This document shows positions 8,676 to 18,794 of a stretch of DNA of 64,000 nucleotides, piece after piece. The stretch is taken from NCBI RefSeq assembly GCF_003318275.1, contig NZ_QOCH01000015.1, positions 850,516-914,515 of the forward strand, given 5' to 3'. Below the pieces are notes generated by a model. The model had not been told where the DNA came from, made no database searches, and was given only the letters and a program-made list of their open reading frames with translations. Origin of the DNA: Marinobacter sp. F3R11. Its GTDB lineage: Bacteria > Pseudomonadota > Gammaproteobacteria > Pseudomonadales > Oleiphilaceae. The position numbers and the translations under genes are program-made. The number at the start of each line of letters is the position of its first letter. Within the stretch, counting starts at the first letter, position 1.

Positions 8676-9151
8676 GGGTGGCGCCGGATGCCCAGGCGGT
8701 ATAGCAGAGGCGATACCCACATATTTGACAGCGTAAAAAACACGACAATAAACAAGGCAGTCCAGACTTCAGCAAGACCCCACCCCACGGCCAGCACTAC
8801 CGGAAATGCCGCCTCGGGCACCTGGTCCAGCCAGGGCATACGCGCGCTGGATTTCAGCCCGAGCCTGCGTTTGATAAAACTGCTGAACAGATCGCCGGCA
8901 AGGGCCAGCAAACCAAACAACAGCCCGAAGCCAAACCCGTGCCCGGCAGCCTGGGCAAACAACGCCGAACAAAGGGCACCAAATACAATTCCCCGCCACG
9001 TTTTGGTTTTACCCAGTAACGGACGACCATCAAACCAGTTCAGCCCGGCGTCCACCGGCGCTGACCAGTGTTGCCCAAAAACCTTTGCAGCAACTACTGG
9101 TGCGCCGTTCGCCAGTACGAGCATCACAAACAATTCCAGGGATATCAGCAA
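8669..9151 (-). CDS. CDP-archaeol-synthase-like membrane protein
   Basis: 160 residues with about four or five hydrophobic helices. The middle holds GKTKTWRGIVFG and LAGDLFSSFIKRRLGLKSS, the hallmark of CDP-archaeol synthase (CarS) and of CDP-diglyceride synthases generally, where the acidic residue and nearby basic residues bind CTP and lipid phosphate. Archaeol lipids are not expected in this organism, so the real lipid substrate is unknown. Translation probably begins at TTG 9151, because AGGAG lies nine bases before it and starting at the later ATG (9124) would remove part of the first helix. Confidence 0.75.
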   Translation of the reverse strand: MLISLELFVMLVLANGAPVVAAKVFGQHWSAPVDAGLNWFDGRPLLGKTKTWRGIVFGALCSALFAQAAGHGFGFGLLFGLLALAGDLFSSFIKRRLGLKSSARMPWLDQVPEAAFPVVLAVGWGLAEVWTALFIVVFFTLSNMWVSPLLYRLGIRRHPH

Positions 9152-9176
9152 ACGCCGGTACTCCTGATTGACTCTG

Positions 9177-10553
9177 TTATGCGTTCCCGCCCCGGGTCAG
9201 CTTCAGCGGGTCCATCAACTGTTCCAGCCGGTCGCGGGGCAAACCGCTTCTTTCCTCGGCAACATCAATAACAGGGCGCCCCGTTTTATATGCTTCCTTT
9301 GCAATATCTGAAGCCAGACTGTAGCCAATTTCCGGGTTCAGCGCCGTCACCAGCACCGGGTTGCGACCAACGCTGGCATTCAGTGTGTCAGTATTTACAG
9401 TAAAGTCCCGGATGGCCTTGTCCGCCAGCATACCGGTTACATTGCCAAGCAGGTCAATCATATCCAGAAGGTTGGAACCAATAAGCGGCAGCATCACGTT
9501 AAGCTGAAAGTTACCCGACTGTCCCGCAATGGCATTGGCGCTATCCAGCCCCATTACCTGTGCGCCTACCATAGCGACAGACTCTGGAATAACCGGGTTA
9601 ACCTTGCCTGGCATAATGCTGCTGCCCGGCTGCAGTGCCGGCAAACTGATCTCTGCAAGCCCGTGTATCGGGCCGCTGTTCATCCAGCGCAGATCATTGG
9701 CGATTTTAGTGAGCACAATACCCAGGCCACGCAATTGTGAGGAGAGCGCAACCGGAGCATCTACTGCACTCTGCCCTGTGAACTTGTGCTCCATGGAACG
9801 GAATGGGTGGCCGGTATTGGACTTCAGGAACTTCACAAACTGGCCTGCAAACTCAGGCAATGCGTTTACCCCTGTTCCTACCGCCGTTCCACCCTGAGGC
9901 AGTGCAAGCAGGTCATCAGCTGCGGCTTCAAGCCGCTTTTCCGCAGCAAGTATCTGTTCACGCCAGGTGCGCAGTTCCTGGCCGAGGGTAATCGGCATGG
10001 CATCCATAAGATGAGTACGGCCAGTTTTGACCTGCCCGGAAAAAGCTGCCTCACGCCCGTATATCACCCCTCGCAAATGGGTCAATGCGGGAATAAGCCT
10101 CTCCTTCACGCCAATCACGGAACTTACGTGAATGGCCGTTGGAATCACATCGTTGGAGCTCTGGCTCATATTCACATGATCGTTGGGATGAACCTCTACA
10201 CCCTTCGTTGCGGCAATAGCGGCAACCACCTCATTTACATTCATGTTAGTGCTGGTTCCCGAGCCGGTCTGGTAACGATCGACTGGAAACTGATCGGCAT
10301 ATTCTCCACGAACAAGCGCCCGACAAGCAGCGGTAATAGCTTCACAACTGCGATTATCCAGAAGCCCAAGGCTGGCATTAGCTTCGGCTGCTGCCTGTTT
10401 GACATGTGCCACTGCCGAGATGAAAGCGGGCGGCATAGGCAAGCCACTGACCGGGAAGTTATCGACGGCGCGCTGGGTCTGAGCGCCCCAGAGTGCTCCG
10501 GCGGGCACACGAACCTCGCCCAGGCTATCTGTTTCTGTTCTGAACTCGCTCAT
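9177..10553 (-). CDS. fumC: Class II fumarate hydratase
   Basis: 458 residues, standard length for the iron-free, oxygen-stable fumarase of the TCA cycle. Visible are TGSGTSTNMNVNEV, the HPNDHVNMSQSSND block and the superfamily signature GSSIMPGKVNPVIPE. A GGAGGAATC ribosome binding site precedes the ATG. Its order next to ercS is probably incidental, as about 170 bases separate them. Confidence 0.97.
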   Translation of the reverse strand: MSEFRTETDSLGEVRVPAGALWGAQTQRAVDNFPVSGLPMPPAFISAVAHVKQAAAEANASLGLLDNRSCEAITAACRALVRGEYADQFPVDRYQTGSGTSTNMNVNEVVAAIAATKGVEVHPNDHVNMSQSSNDVIPTAIHVSSVIGVKERLIPALTHLRGVIYGREAAFSGQVKTGRTHLMDAMPITLGQELRTWREQILAAEKRLEAAADDLLALPQGGTAVGTGVNALPEFAGQFVKFLKSNTGHPFRSMEHKFTGQSAVDAPVALSSQLRGLGIVLTKIANDLRWMNSGPIHGLAEISLPALQPGSSIMPGKVNPVIPESVAMVGAQVMGLDSANAIAGQSGNFQLNVMLPLIGSNLLDMIDLLGNVTGMLADKAIRDFTVNTDTLNASVGRNPVLVTALNPEIGYSLASDIAKEAYKTGRPVIDVAEERSGLPRDRLEQLMDPLKLTRGGNA

Positions 10554-10720
10554 GATTCCTCCATAAGGTGCACCAATACGCAGCGGAACTTTTCCATGTT
10601 GATGGCCCAGTGTAGCTCTTTAAAGTACCGGGATTCATGGCAGATAGGTAGATTCCACAGGCCAGAACCTCATGGAGCACTACCAGCCCACGCCATCCGG
10701 TTCAGCTTACGGTCTCAGAC

Positions 10721-12466
10721 TCAGGACAAAAGGCTCGTTAACAGGGCTCGCAGGCGATTGGGCTTCACTGGTTTGTTAAGAACAGGAAGGTGCTGAACCC
10801 GCATTTTCTTGCGCGTCTCAGCACTGTGGTCTGCAGTAATCAGAGCAGCAGGCACCTCCTGACCCAGATTTTTCCGGATAGCATGAATGGCATCCGAACC
10901 TGTTTGCCCCTGATCAAGATGATAATCTGCCAGAATAGCCGCCGGCGGACGGTCCGCACTCTCCAGATACGCAAGGGCAGCCGTTTCACTCGATGCCGTT
11001 GCGACGGAGCAATCCCAGCGTTCAAGTAAAAGTTTCATACTTTCGAGTACCGCCAGGTCGTTATCGACGACCAGTATGCTCGCGCCCGAAAAGCCCTGAG
11101 CAAAGGTTTGTGTCACATCTGCCACAGACTGTGCAGCATTCTGTTTGCCTGTCATTTCCATAGGCAGAATCACTGTAAATCGAGACCCTCGCCCCGGGCG
11201 TGAAACAACATCTATCTGGCATTCAAGAACCCGCACCATCCGTTCAACAATCGCCAGACCAAGCCCTGCACCCTGGCGGCCACCGGGGCCCTGGGGAATG
11301 AGCTGATGAAACTCGGTGAAAATTTCCCGCAATTTGCTTTTTTCAATGCCCGGGCCGGTATCCCATACTTCAATACGCAGAGCATTTTTCCGCGCTCGTA
11401 AGGCCAGAAGGATGCGACCATGGGAAGTATAACGAAAGGCATTACTCAGCAGGTTTCTGAGAATGCGGCTGAGCATGCGCTGATCCGTCCTGACCATGGC
11501 CGGTACTGTGCGAACACGGAAATTAAGGCCGGCATTCGCGGCCACTGCATCAAACTCCTCACCCAGCCCTTTGGCCAGAGCGGCCACATCCGTCATTACC
11601 AGATCCGGCTGCATGGCTTTCTGGTCAAGCTTTGAAATGTCCAGCAGGTCCGCCAGCAAGTCTTCCGCACCTTCAAGCGCACGATGTACCTGCTGAACCA
11701 TCCGGGTCTCTTCGGGAGGCAACACACTTTCCTGAAGCGCAGAGACCATAAGCCGGGCGGCGTTCAGTGGCTGCAAAAGGTCGTGGCTGGCAGCCGCCAG
11801 GTACTTGTCCTTGCTGCGGTTCGCGTCCCTGGCGGCCTTCACCGCAACCACCAGTTCGCGTTTCACCTTCTCACGCTCTTCAATCTGGTAGCGCAGACCA
11901 ACATTGGCATCCTGCAGTGCCGTTGTGCGGTCTTCGACTCTGCGTTCAAGATCGGCATTCATCTGCATCAGCTTTTCCCGGGACTGCACCCTTTCAGTAA
12001 TGTCCGCCACAAAAGCTTCCACCACTTCGGGCCCAAGATCCGGGCGGCGCAGCAACGTTATAGCAACATGAACCGGAGCTCCGTCTGCACGCCGCAGCCG
12101 GATTTCACGAGCACTGAGGCTGCCATTATCAAGCAATTCCTGGCGCAGACTGTCGAACTCACTGGCACTGCAAAAAAGCTGCTCCCGCAGCCGGATTACA
12201 CGTTTCTGCAAATCTTCCGGGCCCGGATAACCACAGATTTTCGCCATTGCCGGGTTACACGCCAGGAATCCGCCCCTTAAATTGCCCTGAAAAATGCCAT
12301 GCAACGCATTTTCAAACAGCCACTTATAGCGGTTGCGTTCCAGTTCAAGCTCTTCAATACGTTCCTGAAGTGCCGGGTAATAGTTTTTCCGGACTGACTG
12401 GCTACCAAAACCCAACAGATCGCCGATTCCATAGCTGTCGGCCTGTTCATCAGAGGGCTTCTTCAT
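10721..12466 (-). CDS. ercS: Hybrid sensor histidine kinase, ErcS-like
   Basis: 581 residues: a short coiled N-terminus, one PAS domain (about 45-165) with PAC, a coiled coil, a HisKA domain with the H-box AASHDLLQPLNAAR, a HATPase domain (WDTGPGIEKSK, GAGLGLAIVERM) and a C-terminal receiver (ILVVDNDLAVLES, phospho-Asp in ILADYHLDQGQTGSD). No membrane helices, so a cytoplasmic sensor. Its coupling to an iron alcohol dehydrogenase gene mirrors ercA-ercS beside the P. aeruginosa ethanol oxidation cluster, where these genes influence exa expression. The ATG at 12466 is chosen over a TTG two codons earlier. It overlaps ercA by 17 bases. Confidence 0.85.
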   Translation of the reverse strand: MKKPSDEQADSYGIGDLLGFGSQSVRKNYYPALQERIEELELERNRYKWLFENALHGIFQGNLRGGFLACNPAMAKICGYPGPEDLQKRVIRLREQLFCSASEFDSLRQELLDNGSLSAREIRLRRADGAPVHVAITLLRRPDLGPEVVEAFVADITERVQSREKLMQMNADLERRVEDRTTALQDANVGLRYQIEEREKVKRELVVAVKAARDANRSKDKYLAAASHDLLQPLNAARLMVSALQESVLPPEETRMVQQVHRALEGAEDLLADLLDISKLDQKAMQPDLVMTDVAALAKGLGEEFDAVAANAGLNFRVRTVPAMVRTDQRMLSRILRNLLSNAFRYTSHGRILLALRARKNALRIEVWDTGPGIEKSKLREIFTEFHQLIPQGPGGRQGAGLGLAIVERMVRVLECQIDVVSRPGRGSRFTVILPMEMTGKQNAAQSVADVTQTFAQGFSGASILVVDNDLAVLESMKLLLERWDCSVATASSETAALAYLESADRPPAAILADYHLDQGQTGSDAIHAIRKNLGQEVPAALITADHSAETRKKMRVQHLPVLNKPVKPNRLRALLTSLLS

Positions 12467-13613
12467 AAACAACCTGAACGTCCCTTAGTGATGATTTCCG
12501 GGGGTTGGTCAGAATGCAGGGATCCTGAAGCGCAAACCCCGAGAGATAAGGAATATCGGATATGCTGACGCCGAGGTTGGCCAGACTGTCAGCCAGACCG
12601 ACCCGTCGCTTAAGCTGGACAATGCGGTTCAACAGACGCTTCTGGATCTCAGGCTTGCTCATCCCCCGTGTGTCTATATCCATAGCTTCGGCTACACGAC
12701 GAAAGCGGTCTTCTGCAGACCGGAAATTGTATGCCACCACATGTTCCAGAAGCAGTGCGTTGCAGAGCCCGTGAGGCAGGTCCAGAAAACCACCCAGACT
12801 ATGGGACATGGCGTGAACAGCGCCCAGTATGGCGTTGGAGAAAGCAAGCCCGGCCTGCATGGAGGCCAGCATAATCTGCTCGCGCAGAAACGGGTCAGCT
12901 GTGTTATCAACCAGCGGCTCCAGATTGCGGTTGATCAGCCGGATGGCTTCAAGCGCATGGGAGTCTGTCAGCGGCCCACTGCCCGTAGAAACAAATGCCT
13001 CTATCGCGTGCACCAGCGCATCAACACCCGTACAGGCCGTAAGGAACGGACTCATGGTTTCGGTCACTTCCGGATCAATCAACGAAACATCCGGTACCAC
13101 CGCCTTGCTTATAATGGAAAACTTGAATCGTCGCTTCTGGTCGGAAATGATGGCGAACTGTGAGACATCGGCAGAGGTGCCTGCTGTCGTCGGGATGAAA
13201 ATCAGGGGAGGCGGAGGGTTAGCAATAGTGTCAACGCCTTCGAAATCAAGGATGTGACGGCCATTGCTGGCAATAATCCCGATGCCCTTGGCACAATCCA
13301 TGGGGCTACCGCCCCCGATGGAGACAATGACATCGCATTCAGAGGCCTTATAAAGCTCTGCACCGGCCATCACCTCATCCACACGAGGATTGGCTGACAC
13401 ACCGGTAAAAACCGTTGACCGTAAACCTGCATCCGTTAACAAGGTAACGATTTCACCAACCCAGCCTGCGGCGGCAACACCCGGGTCAGATACCAGAAAT
13501 ACGTGCTTTGCACCAAGATTGCTTGCGAAGTTGGCAACAGACCTTCGAGCCCCCGCACCGAAAACAATCTCCGGCGATACGAACTTTCTCAGTTCCGATA
13601 CGTCATGACTCAT
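12450..13613 (-). CDS. ercA: Iron-containing alcohol dehydrogenase, ErcA-like
   Basis: 387 residues of the group III (Fe-dependent, NAD(P)) alcohol dehydrogenase family. The nucleotide-binding loop GGGSPMDCAKG and the metal ligand segments GVDALVHAIEAF (Asp, His) and AVHAMSHSLGGFLDLPHG (two His) are intact, so an active enzyme is expected. Homologues beside PQQ clusters (ErcA, or YiaY in P. putida ped) have been linked to regulation of ethanol oxidation rather than bulk catabolism. Translation is coupled to ercS by a short overlap. It is transcribed in the same direction as the pqq genes. Confidence 0.9.
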   Translation of the reverse strand: MSHDVSELRKFVSPEIVFGAGARRSVANFASNLGAKHVFLVSDPGVAAAGWVGEIVTLLTDAGLRSTVFTGVSANPRVDEVMAGAELYKASECDVIVSIGGGSPMDCAKGIGIIASNGRHILDFEGVDTIANPPPPLIFIPTTAGTSADVSQFAIISDQKRRFKFSIISKAVVPDVSLIDPEVTETMSPFLTACTGVDALVHAIEAFVSTGSGPLTDSHALEAIRLINRNLEPLVDNTADPFLREQIMLASMQAGLAFSNAILGAVHAMSHSLGGFLDLPHGLCNALLLEHVVAYNFRSAEDRFRRVAEAMDIDTRGMSKPEIQKRLLNRIVQLKRRVGLADSLANLGVSISDIPYLSGFALQDPCILTNPRKSSLRDVQVVYEEAL

Positions 13614-13681
13614 GGGAATGCACTCGTCGTTACGTTTTTTTATAGGTATACCCGACAGTTTAACTCAAGTTTTCCGGAGGT

Positions 13682-15553
13682 TCATGGCTTTAGTCCATGC
13701 TTGTTGTAAAACTCATGGAGCGCATCCAGCATTCTTGCCTGGTTTTGTTGCTGAACAAACCCATGCCCCTCCGTCGGAAACCAGTGCAGTTCGGGTGCCT
13801 GTCCCAGCATTTCCATAGCCCTGACCATATCTCTGGTCTGCTCAGGTACAACAACCCGGTCCAATCCACCCTGAAAAAAAACAAGAGGTGTGTTTATAGC
13901 TGCGGCCTGCAATCTGGGGGTGCGGGCATTCCAGCGCTCAGAATACTGGCGGGGGTCCCCGAGCAACCAATCCAGATACCCGGACTCAAAGCGATGGGTC
14001 ATACGCCGGAGCTGCATCGGATCGGTAACACCGTACAGACTGGCACCACCGGCGTAGCGACAACTTCCGATCAGAGCCATTAACGCCGTATAACCTCCGG
14101 AACTGCGACCCTGAATAAATAACCGGCGATCATCAGCAAGGCCGGCCGCAACCAGATAGTCTGCGGCCTGCGCCATATCCGTTACGTCAGCTTCTCCCCA
14201 CCGGCCCGCCAGTGAAAGCCTGAAATCCCGGCCAAAACCACTGCTTCCACGATAGTTCACTTCAGCTACTGCAAAGCCCCGCTGGCACCAGAACTGAATG
14301 TGCGGGTTAAATACAGGGTAAGCCGCTGACGTTGGTCCACCGTGTGCCACAAGAATAAGGGGCGGCGCCTTTTCAGCATGAACAACCGGAGGATAGTAGA
14401 AACCTTCAGAGGGGGAGGTGTCGCCATGGCACGCCGGGATCTGAAATGTCCGGGGCAATGACACCTGATATCCCGGCAGTGCTTCTTCACCTCCGGCGAC
14501 AACGCGGACACAGCCAGTGTCAGGATCCACCTGCAGCACTGCGTCCAGATGCCCGGGAGATCTGGCAATCACATAAAGATAGCTACCAACCGCACACAGA
14601 GAACGGAAATCGCTATAACTTCTGGCGACCCTTACGCTCCCGCCTGCGCCTTGCTCTGAAATCCATAATTCACCGGTACCATTGCGATAACACACCCGGG
14701 CCCATCGGGAATGGGGTAAGGGGCAATGATAAGACTCCCCCAGTTGCCAGGGCGCATTTGCATGGTCCAGCGGAGGCACCTGACTGCCAATCAGCCAATG
14801 CTCCGACACGTCGTGGTGATCAACCTGCCAGGGTTGCCACCAGCCTTCGTGGTCGGACATCACCCAAAGAGTCTGACCGGCAAAAACAGGCTGCTGAACT
14901 GCGCCATCTTTGGGTGCTTCACGAACCCGGCAATGCATCAATTTGCCGTCACGTCCTATGTTCGCTGTCCACAGGCGGGTTCGCACCCAGGGCATGTCAG
15001 GCAATCGCCAGCTTACCCAGGCGATGCTGCATCCATCTGCTGAGAGTGCGGGCGCGCTGTAAAAGTCCTCTCCACAATGCAGAACTTCCAGCTCACCCTC
15101 CAGGCCAACAGCCACCAGCTCCTGCCGGCCCTGAACCGGGCCTGTTTCAGCTTCGGCCGTCTCCCGGACAGCCAGCACACGATCCCTTAGCGGGTCGGCA
15201 ACAAGCCCACCATAGGAAGCCTCATCGCTTGTGAGCGCCCGGCCATAACCATCTTCGTGACGCAAGAAATGGATTCGCTGGCGATCACTGACGACAAACG
15301 TACCCGTTGATGAGGCCGCGATAGCGCCACCACCATAGCCATTGACGCGGCTACGGATGCTGAGGTCGGCATTATGCAGCTGAGCGGTTCCGTTGCCCCC
15401 TTGAGGAAGGTGCCATAACCGGTTAGCACCCGTATGAGGTTCGCTCTGCAACCAGAACAGACCAGACTCGCAGGCAACGAGACTGGCGCGCTGGATGTAG
15501 CCTTCACAGGCTTCACTGGCGCTAAGTACCCGGAACTCAGGAACCTCCGGCAT
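13682..15553 (-). CDS. pqqH: Prolyl-oligopeptidase-family peptidase of the pqq operon (PqqH type)
   Basis: 623 residues: an N-terminal beta-propeller-like region (to about 370) and a C-terminal alpha/beta hydrolase domain of peptidase family S9. The catalytic serine lies in IQGRSSGGYTALM, the Asp in FQGGLDRVVVPEQ and the His in PTEGHGF. It has no clear signal peptide, so cytoplasmic. It starts two bases after the pqqE stop. Its location matches PqqH of P. aeruginosa, a candidate for trimming the modified PqqA peptide or its leader, in place of the zinc protease PqqF, which is absent here. That role is inference. Confidence 0.85.
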   Translation of the reverse strand: MPEVPEFRVLSASEACEGYIQRASLVACESGLFWLQSEPHTGANRLWHLPQGGNGTAQLHNADLSIRSRVNGYGGGAIAASSTGTFVVSDRQRIHFLRHEDGYGRALTSDEASYGGLVADPLRDRVLAVRETAEAETGPVQGRQELVAVGLEGELEVLHCGEDFYSAPALSADGCSIAWVSWRLPDMPWVRTRLWTANIGRDGKLMHCRVREAPKDGAVQQPVFAGQTLWVMSDHEGWWQPWQVDHHDVSEHWLIGSQVPPLDHANAPWQLGESYHCPLPHSRWARVCYRNGTGELWISEQGAGGSVRVARSYSDFRSLCAVGSYLYVIARSPGHLDAVLQVDPDTGCVRVVAGGEEALPGYQVSLPRTFQIPACHGDTSPSEGFYYPPVVHAEKAPPLILVAHGGPTSAAYPVFNPHIQFWCQRGFAVAEVNYRGSSGFGRDFRLSLAGRWGEADVTDMAQAADYLVAAGLADDRRLFIQGRSSGGYTALMALIGSCRYAGGASLYGVTDPMQLRRMTHRFESGYLDWLLGDPRQYSERWNARTPRLQAAAINTPLVFFQGGLDRVVVPEQTRDMVRAMEMLGQAPELHWFPTEGHGFVQQQNQARMLDALHEFYNKHGLKP

Positions 15554-15555
15554 GA

Positions 15556-16713
15556 TCAGCTCTTGAAGAACAATCTGGAGTTTTCAGCGTTGCGATAGGT
15601 CAGTTCGGCAATACCAGGTGCGGCATGGTCTGCGGCTTTACGGGCAGCCAGAATACGGTCGTGATAAGACGACTTGCTGCAAACCGGATCTGCATTATCT
15701 GCATTCCCTGTGAGCAGAAAAGCCTGGCAACGGCAGCCGCCGAAATCCTTATCCTTCTCATCACATGAACGGCAGGGTTCTGGCATCCACGCATCACCAC
15801 GATAGTGATTAAAGCCGGGGCTCTCGTACCAGATGGATTTCAGGCTTGTGCCCCGAACATTCGGGAAGTCGATTGGCAACAGACGGGCACTGTGACAGGG
15901 CAAGGCGGTGCCATCCGGGGCAACCGTCAGAAACAGATTGCCCCATCCGTTCATACAGGCTTTGGGGCGCTCTTCATAATAGTCCGGCGTTACGAAAATA
16001 AGCTTCATAGCGGAGCCCGACGCCTCAAGCTCTCCACGGTATTCATTCACCTCAAGCTCTGCCTGTTCGAGTTGCGCTCCGGATGGCATCAGCCCTTCGC
16101 GATTTTCGAGTGCCCAGCCGTAATACTGGCAGGTCGCAAGCTCTACAAAGTCGGCACCCAGGCGTTCGCACAACGCCATTATGTCCTTCATCTGGTGGAT
16201 ATTATGGCGATGAATCACAAAGTTGAGCACCATCGGATAACCCGCGTCCTTTACAGCGCGGGCCATTTTCAGCTTCTGCTCAAACGCTTTTCGCGAACCG
16301 GCTATGGCATTGTTGAGTTCGGGGTCCGACGCCTGAAAGCTTACCTGAATGTGATCCAGACCTGCTTCCGCAAAGGCCTGTACTTTTGCTTCTGTCAGGC
16401 CCAGACCAGAGGTAATCAGGTTGGTGTAATACCCCAGCGACCCGGCCTCAGCGATAAGTTCCTCCAGATCCTGCCGCACCAGCGGTTCGCCGCCGGAAAA
16501 CCCCAGCTGTGCCGCTCCCATTTCCCGCCCCTGCCGCAGTACCTGAACCCATTCATCCGTAGTGAGCTCGCGTTCTGTCTGGGCAAAGTCCAGTGGATTC
16601 GAGCAATAGGGGCACTGAAGCGGGCAACGATAGGTCAACTCCGCCAGCAGCCAAAGCGGTGGTCCGATACTCACATCAGCCTTGCCTGTTGCGACCGGTG
16701 AAGAAGGCGTCAT
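15556..16713 (-). CDS. pqqE: PqqA peptide cyclase (radical SAM)
   Basis: 385 residues. The enzyme forms the carbon-carbon bond between the Glu and Tyr side chains of PqqA, the first step of PQQ synthesis. The radical SAM cluster motif is CPLQCPYC (CxxxCxxC, about residues 34-41), followed by GFSGGEP for SAM binding. The C-terminal SPASM-type cysteines that bind auxiliary clusters are present ([28 protein letters not shown]). The start overlaps the pqqD stop by four bases (ATGA). Confidence 0.97.
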   Translation of the reverse strand: MTPSSPVATGKADVSIGPPLWLLAELTYRCPLQCPYCSNPLDFAQTERELTTDEWVQVLRQGREMGAAQLGFSGGEPLVRQDLEELIAEAGSLGYYTNLITSGLGLTEAKVQAFAEAGLDHIQVSFQASDPELNNAIAGSRKAFEQKLKMARAVKDAGYPMVLNFVIHRHNIHQMKDIMALCERLGADFVELATCQYYGWALENREGLMPSGAQLEQAELEVNEYRGELEASGSAMKLIFVTPDYYEERPKACMNGWGNLFLTVAPDGTALPCHSARLLPIDFPNVRGTSLKSIWYESPGFNHYRGDAWMPEPCRSCDEKDKDFGGCRCQAFLLTGNADNADPVCSKSSYHDRILAARKAADHAAPGIAELTYRNAENSRLFFKS

Positions 16714-16985
16714 GACAGCTCCAGCCAGTGTTGACTAAATGCATGGTCGAGAAACTCGCACACATCATCTTTCAATCCCCCGGCTTCCGGGAATTTCTGT
16801 TCGAGCGCCGAAATAAGGTCTGCAACACTGCGCTGGCCATCCACTTCACTGAGAATGGCACCCGCGCTGTCGTTCAGCTTCACCATCCCTTCGGGATACA
16901 GGAGGACGTGGCACTGCTGCGCCGGCTCCCACTGAAACCGGAATCCGCGCCTGAACCGAAGTACGCTTATCATGTCGACTCCCAT
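16710..16985 (-). CDS. pqqD: PqqD peptide chaperone
   Basis: 91-residue chaperone that binds PqqA and presents it to PqqE. The family core [23 protein letters not shown] and the C-terminal winged-helix part ([13 protein letters not shown]) are present. Translation probably starts at the ATG whose first base is 16985, overlapping the pqqC stop by one base (TGATG). A second ATG four codons later is an alternative. It is separate from pqqC, not fused as in some methylotrophs. Confidence 0.95.
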   Translation of the reverse strand: MGVDMISVLRFRRGFRFQWEPAQQCHVLLYPEGMVKLNDSAGAILSEVDGQRSVADLISALEQKFPEAGGLKDDVCEFLDHAFSQHWLELS

Positions 16986-17740
16986 CAAAGCCCCCGGTGC
17001 CAGACTTGCTGGTCAGTAACGGTATGAAAGGGTGGTGTTTCATGGCTATACGCCATGGTGAGGGCATCCAGCATGGACCACAGAATGTCCAGCTTGAACT
17101 GAAGAATATCGAGAGCCCGGGCCTGCTGGGTTTGCGTAGTAAAGTGGTCCAGTGTGATCGTCAGACCATGTTCTACATCACGCCGCGCTTCTGACAGCCG
17201 CTTACGAAAATAGCTGTAGCCTCCCTCTTCTATCCAGGGATAATGCAGGGGCCAGCTATCGAGCCGGGACTGGTGTATTTCGGGCGCAAACAGTTCTGTC
17301 AGGGATGAGCAGGCAGCCTCCTGCCAGGTCGCACGGCGGGCAAAGTTCAGATAGGCGTCTACCGCAAACCTTACTCCTGGCAATACATGGCGCTGGTCAA
17401 TCACCTCGTCCCGACTCAGCCCTACCGACTCAGCGAGGCACAACCAGGCTTCAATGCCACCACAATCCCCATCATGGCCGTCATGGTCAAGAATGCGTTG
17501 CAGCCACAGCTGACGAACACCCGCATCCGGGCAGTTAGCCATAATGGCAGCATCCTTCCGGGGGATCATGATCTGGTAGTAGTATCGGTTGGCAACCCAG
17601 CCCCGGATCTGTTCCGGGGTGCATTGCCCGCTGTACATGGCTTTATGATACGGGTGATGGATATGGTAGAAACGCCCTTTATCCCGCAAAGCCTGCTCGA
17701 AATCCGACCGGTTCATGACAGTATTGGCAATGGCGTTCAT
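16985..17740 (-). CDS. pqqC: Pyrroloquinoline-quinone synthase
   Basis: 251 residues. PqqC carries out the final ring closure and oxidation that yields PQQ, using molecular oxygen without a metal. Family segments visible are [25 protein letters not shown] and [16 protein letters not shown], including several of the conserved active-site His, Tyr and Arg positions. The ATG at 17740 overlaps the pqqB stop (ATGA), and the twelve codons that could extend it upstream lack similarity. Confidence 0.97.
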   Translation of the reverse strand: MNAIANTVMNRSDFEQALRDKGRFYHIHHPYHKAMYSGQCTPEQIRGWVANRYYYQIMIPRKDAAIMANCPDAGVRQLWLQRILDHDGHDGDCGGIEAWLCLAESVGLSRDEVIDQRHVLPGVRFAVDAYLNFARRATWQEAACSSLTELFAPEIHQSRLDSWPLHYPWIEEGGYSYFRKRLSEARRDVEHGLTITLDHFTTQTQQARALDILQFKLDILWSMLDALTMAYSHETPPFHTVTDQQVWHRGL

Positions 17741-18666
17741 GGCTGCTCCACAAGTTCGATCTGCATCCCGTCCCAAGCCACTTCAATACCGTGCTGCGAC
17801 AATGTCGCACGTTCGGGGGAGTCTTCGTTCAGGATCGGGTTGGTGTTATTTATATGGATCAGGATTTTGCGTCTGGCCGGCATGGCATCAAGCACTTCAA
17901 TCATGCCCCCCGGCCCACTCTGCGCCAGATGGCCCATATCCTGGCCGGTTTTGGTGCCGACCTTCTGGCGAATCATTTCATCGTCGTGCCACACGGTTCC
18001 GTCAACCAGTAATACATCGGCCTTTCGCATCCATGAGAGAATGCGCGAATCCATCTGCCCCAGGCCGGGTGCGTAAAGCACACTCTGTCCGGTTCGGGTG
18101 TCTTCGATAAAAATACCAATGTTGTCACCGGGATGCGGGTTATCACGACGTGGAGAATAAGGTGGCGCATTGCTTAGCAGAGGAATTGCTGTCAGGTTCA
18201 GTGTCGGCGCACAGGGAATGGTAAACACGGCAGACTCAGAGGCCTGCACTTCCTGCCAGTTAAGCCCTCCGTTCCAGTGTTTCAGCATAGTGAACAGAGG
18301 GAAGCCGGAACTCAGATCGTCTTTTACCTGGGCGGTACACCACACGTCCAGTGGCAAGCCTTCTCTCAGGGTCAGCAGACCGGTGGTGTGGTCAACCTGG
18401 CTGTCAAACAGTAAAACAGCGTTAATGCCGGTATCCCGCAGTGCCCGGGCCGGTTGCATGGCAGGGCAGGAAGCCAGCTGAGCGCGAATGTCCGGTGAAG
18501 CATTAAACAGTATCCAGCGCTCACCATCCTCACTGACAGCAATGGAAGACTGTGTTCGTGCACGGGCATTCAGAGTGCCTTTACGAAAGCCGTCACAGTT
18601 AGCGCAATTGCAGTTCCACTGCGGAAAACCGCCTCCAGCAGCAGAACCAAGAATATGGATGTACAT
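17737..18666 (-). CDS. pqqB: PQQ biosynthesis protein PqqB
   Basis: 309-residue metallo-beta-lactamase-fold protein. PqqB is believed to hydroxylate the tyrosine of the processed Glu-Tyr precursor. The N-terminus ([18 protein letters not shown]) carries the family cysteine cluster that binds zinc, and [13 protein letters not shown] is the metal-site region. Start ATG at 18666 has a GGAG ribosome binding site, and it leaves a 56-base gap after pqqA. The extra upstream frame to 18792 overlaps pqqA and was rejected. Confidence 0.96.
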   Translation of the reverse strand: MYIHILGSAAGGGFPQWNCNCANCDGFRKGTLNARARTQSSIAVSEDGERWILFNASPDIRAQLASCPAMQPARALRDTGINAVLLFDSQVDHTTGLLTLREGLPLDVWCTAQVKDDLSSGFPLFTMLKHWNGGLNWQEVQASESAVFTIPCAPTLNLTAIPLLSNAPPYSPRRDNPHPGDNIGIFIEDTRTGQSVLYAPGLGQMDSRILSWMRKADVLLVDGTVWHDDEMIRQKVGTKTGQDMGHLAQSGPGGMIEVLDAMPARRKILIHINNTNPILNEDSPERATLSQHGIEVAWDGMQIELVEQP

Positions 18667-18722
18667 GGGCAGAAGCTCCGGAAGTAAAACGGTCAGCGTT
18701 ATCACACTGACCGTTTCAGCCT

Positions 18723-18794
18723 TCAGCGGTTGGCGAAGTACATAGTGACTTCGAAACCGATACGCAGATCTTCGTAAGCTGGTTTGGTCCACAT
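18723..18794 (-). CDS. pqqA: PQQ precursor peptide PqqA
   Basis: 23-residue ribosomally made peptide, [20 protein letters not shown] then ANR. Glu15 and Tyr19 (motif EVTMY) are the two residues that PqqE joins to build PQQ. A strong AGAGGTGA ribosome binding site precedes the ATG. It is first in the pqqABCDE-pqqH operon. PqqA is often transcribed in excess over pqqB; no strong stem was spotted in the short gap to pqqB. Confidence 0.97.
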   Translation of the reverse strand: MWTKPAYEDLRIGFEVTMYFANR

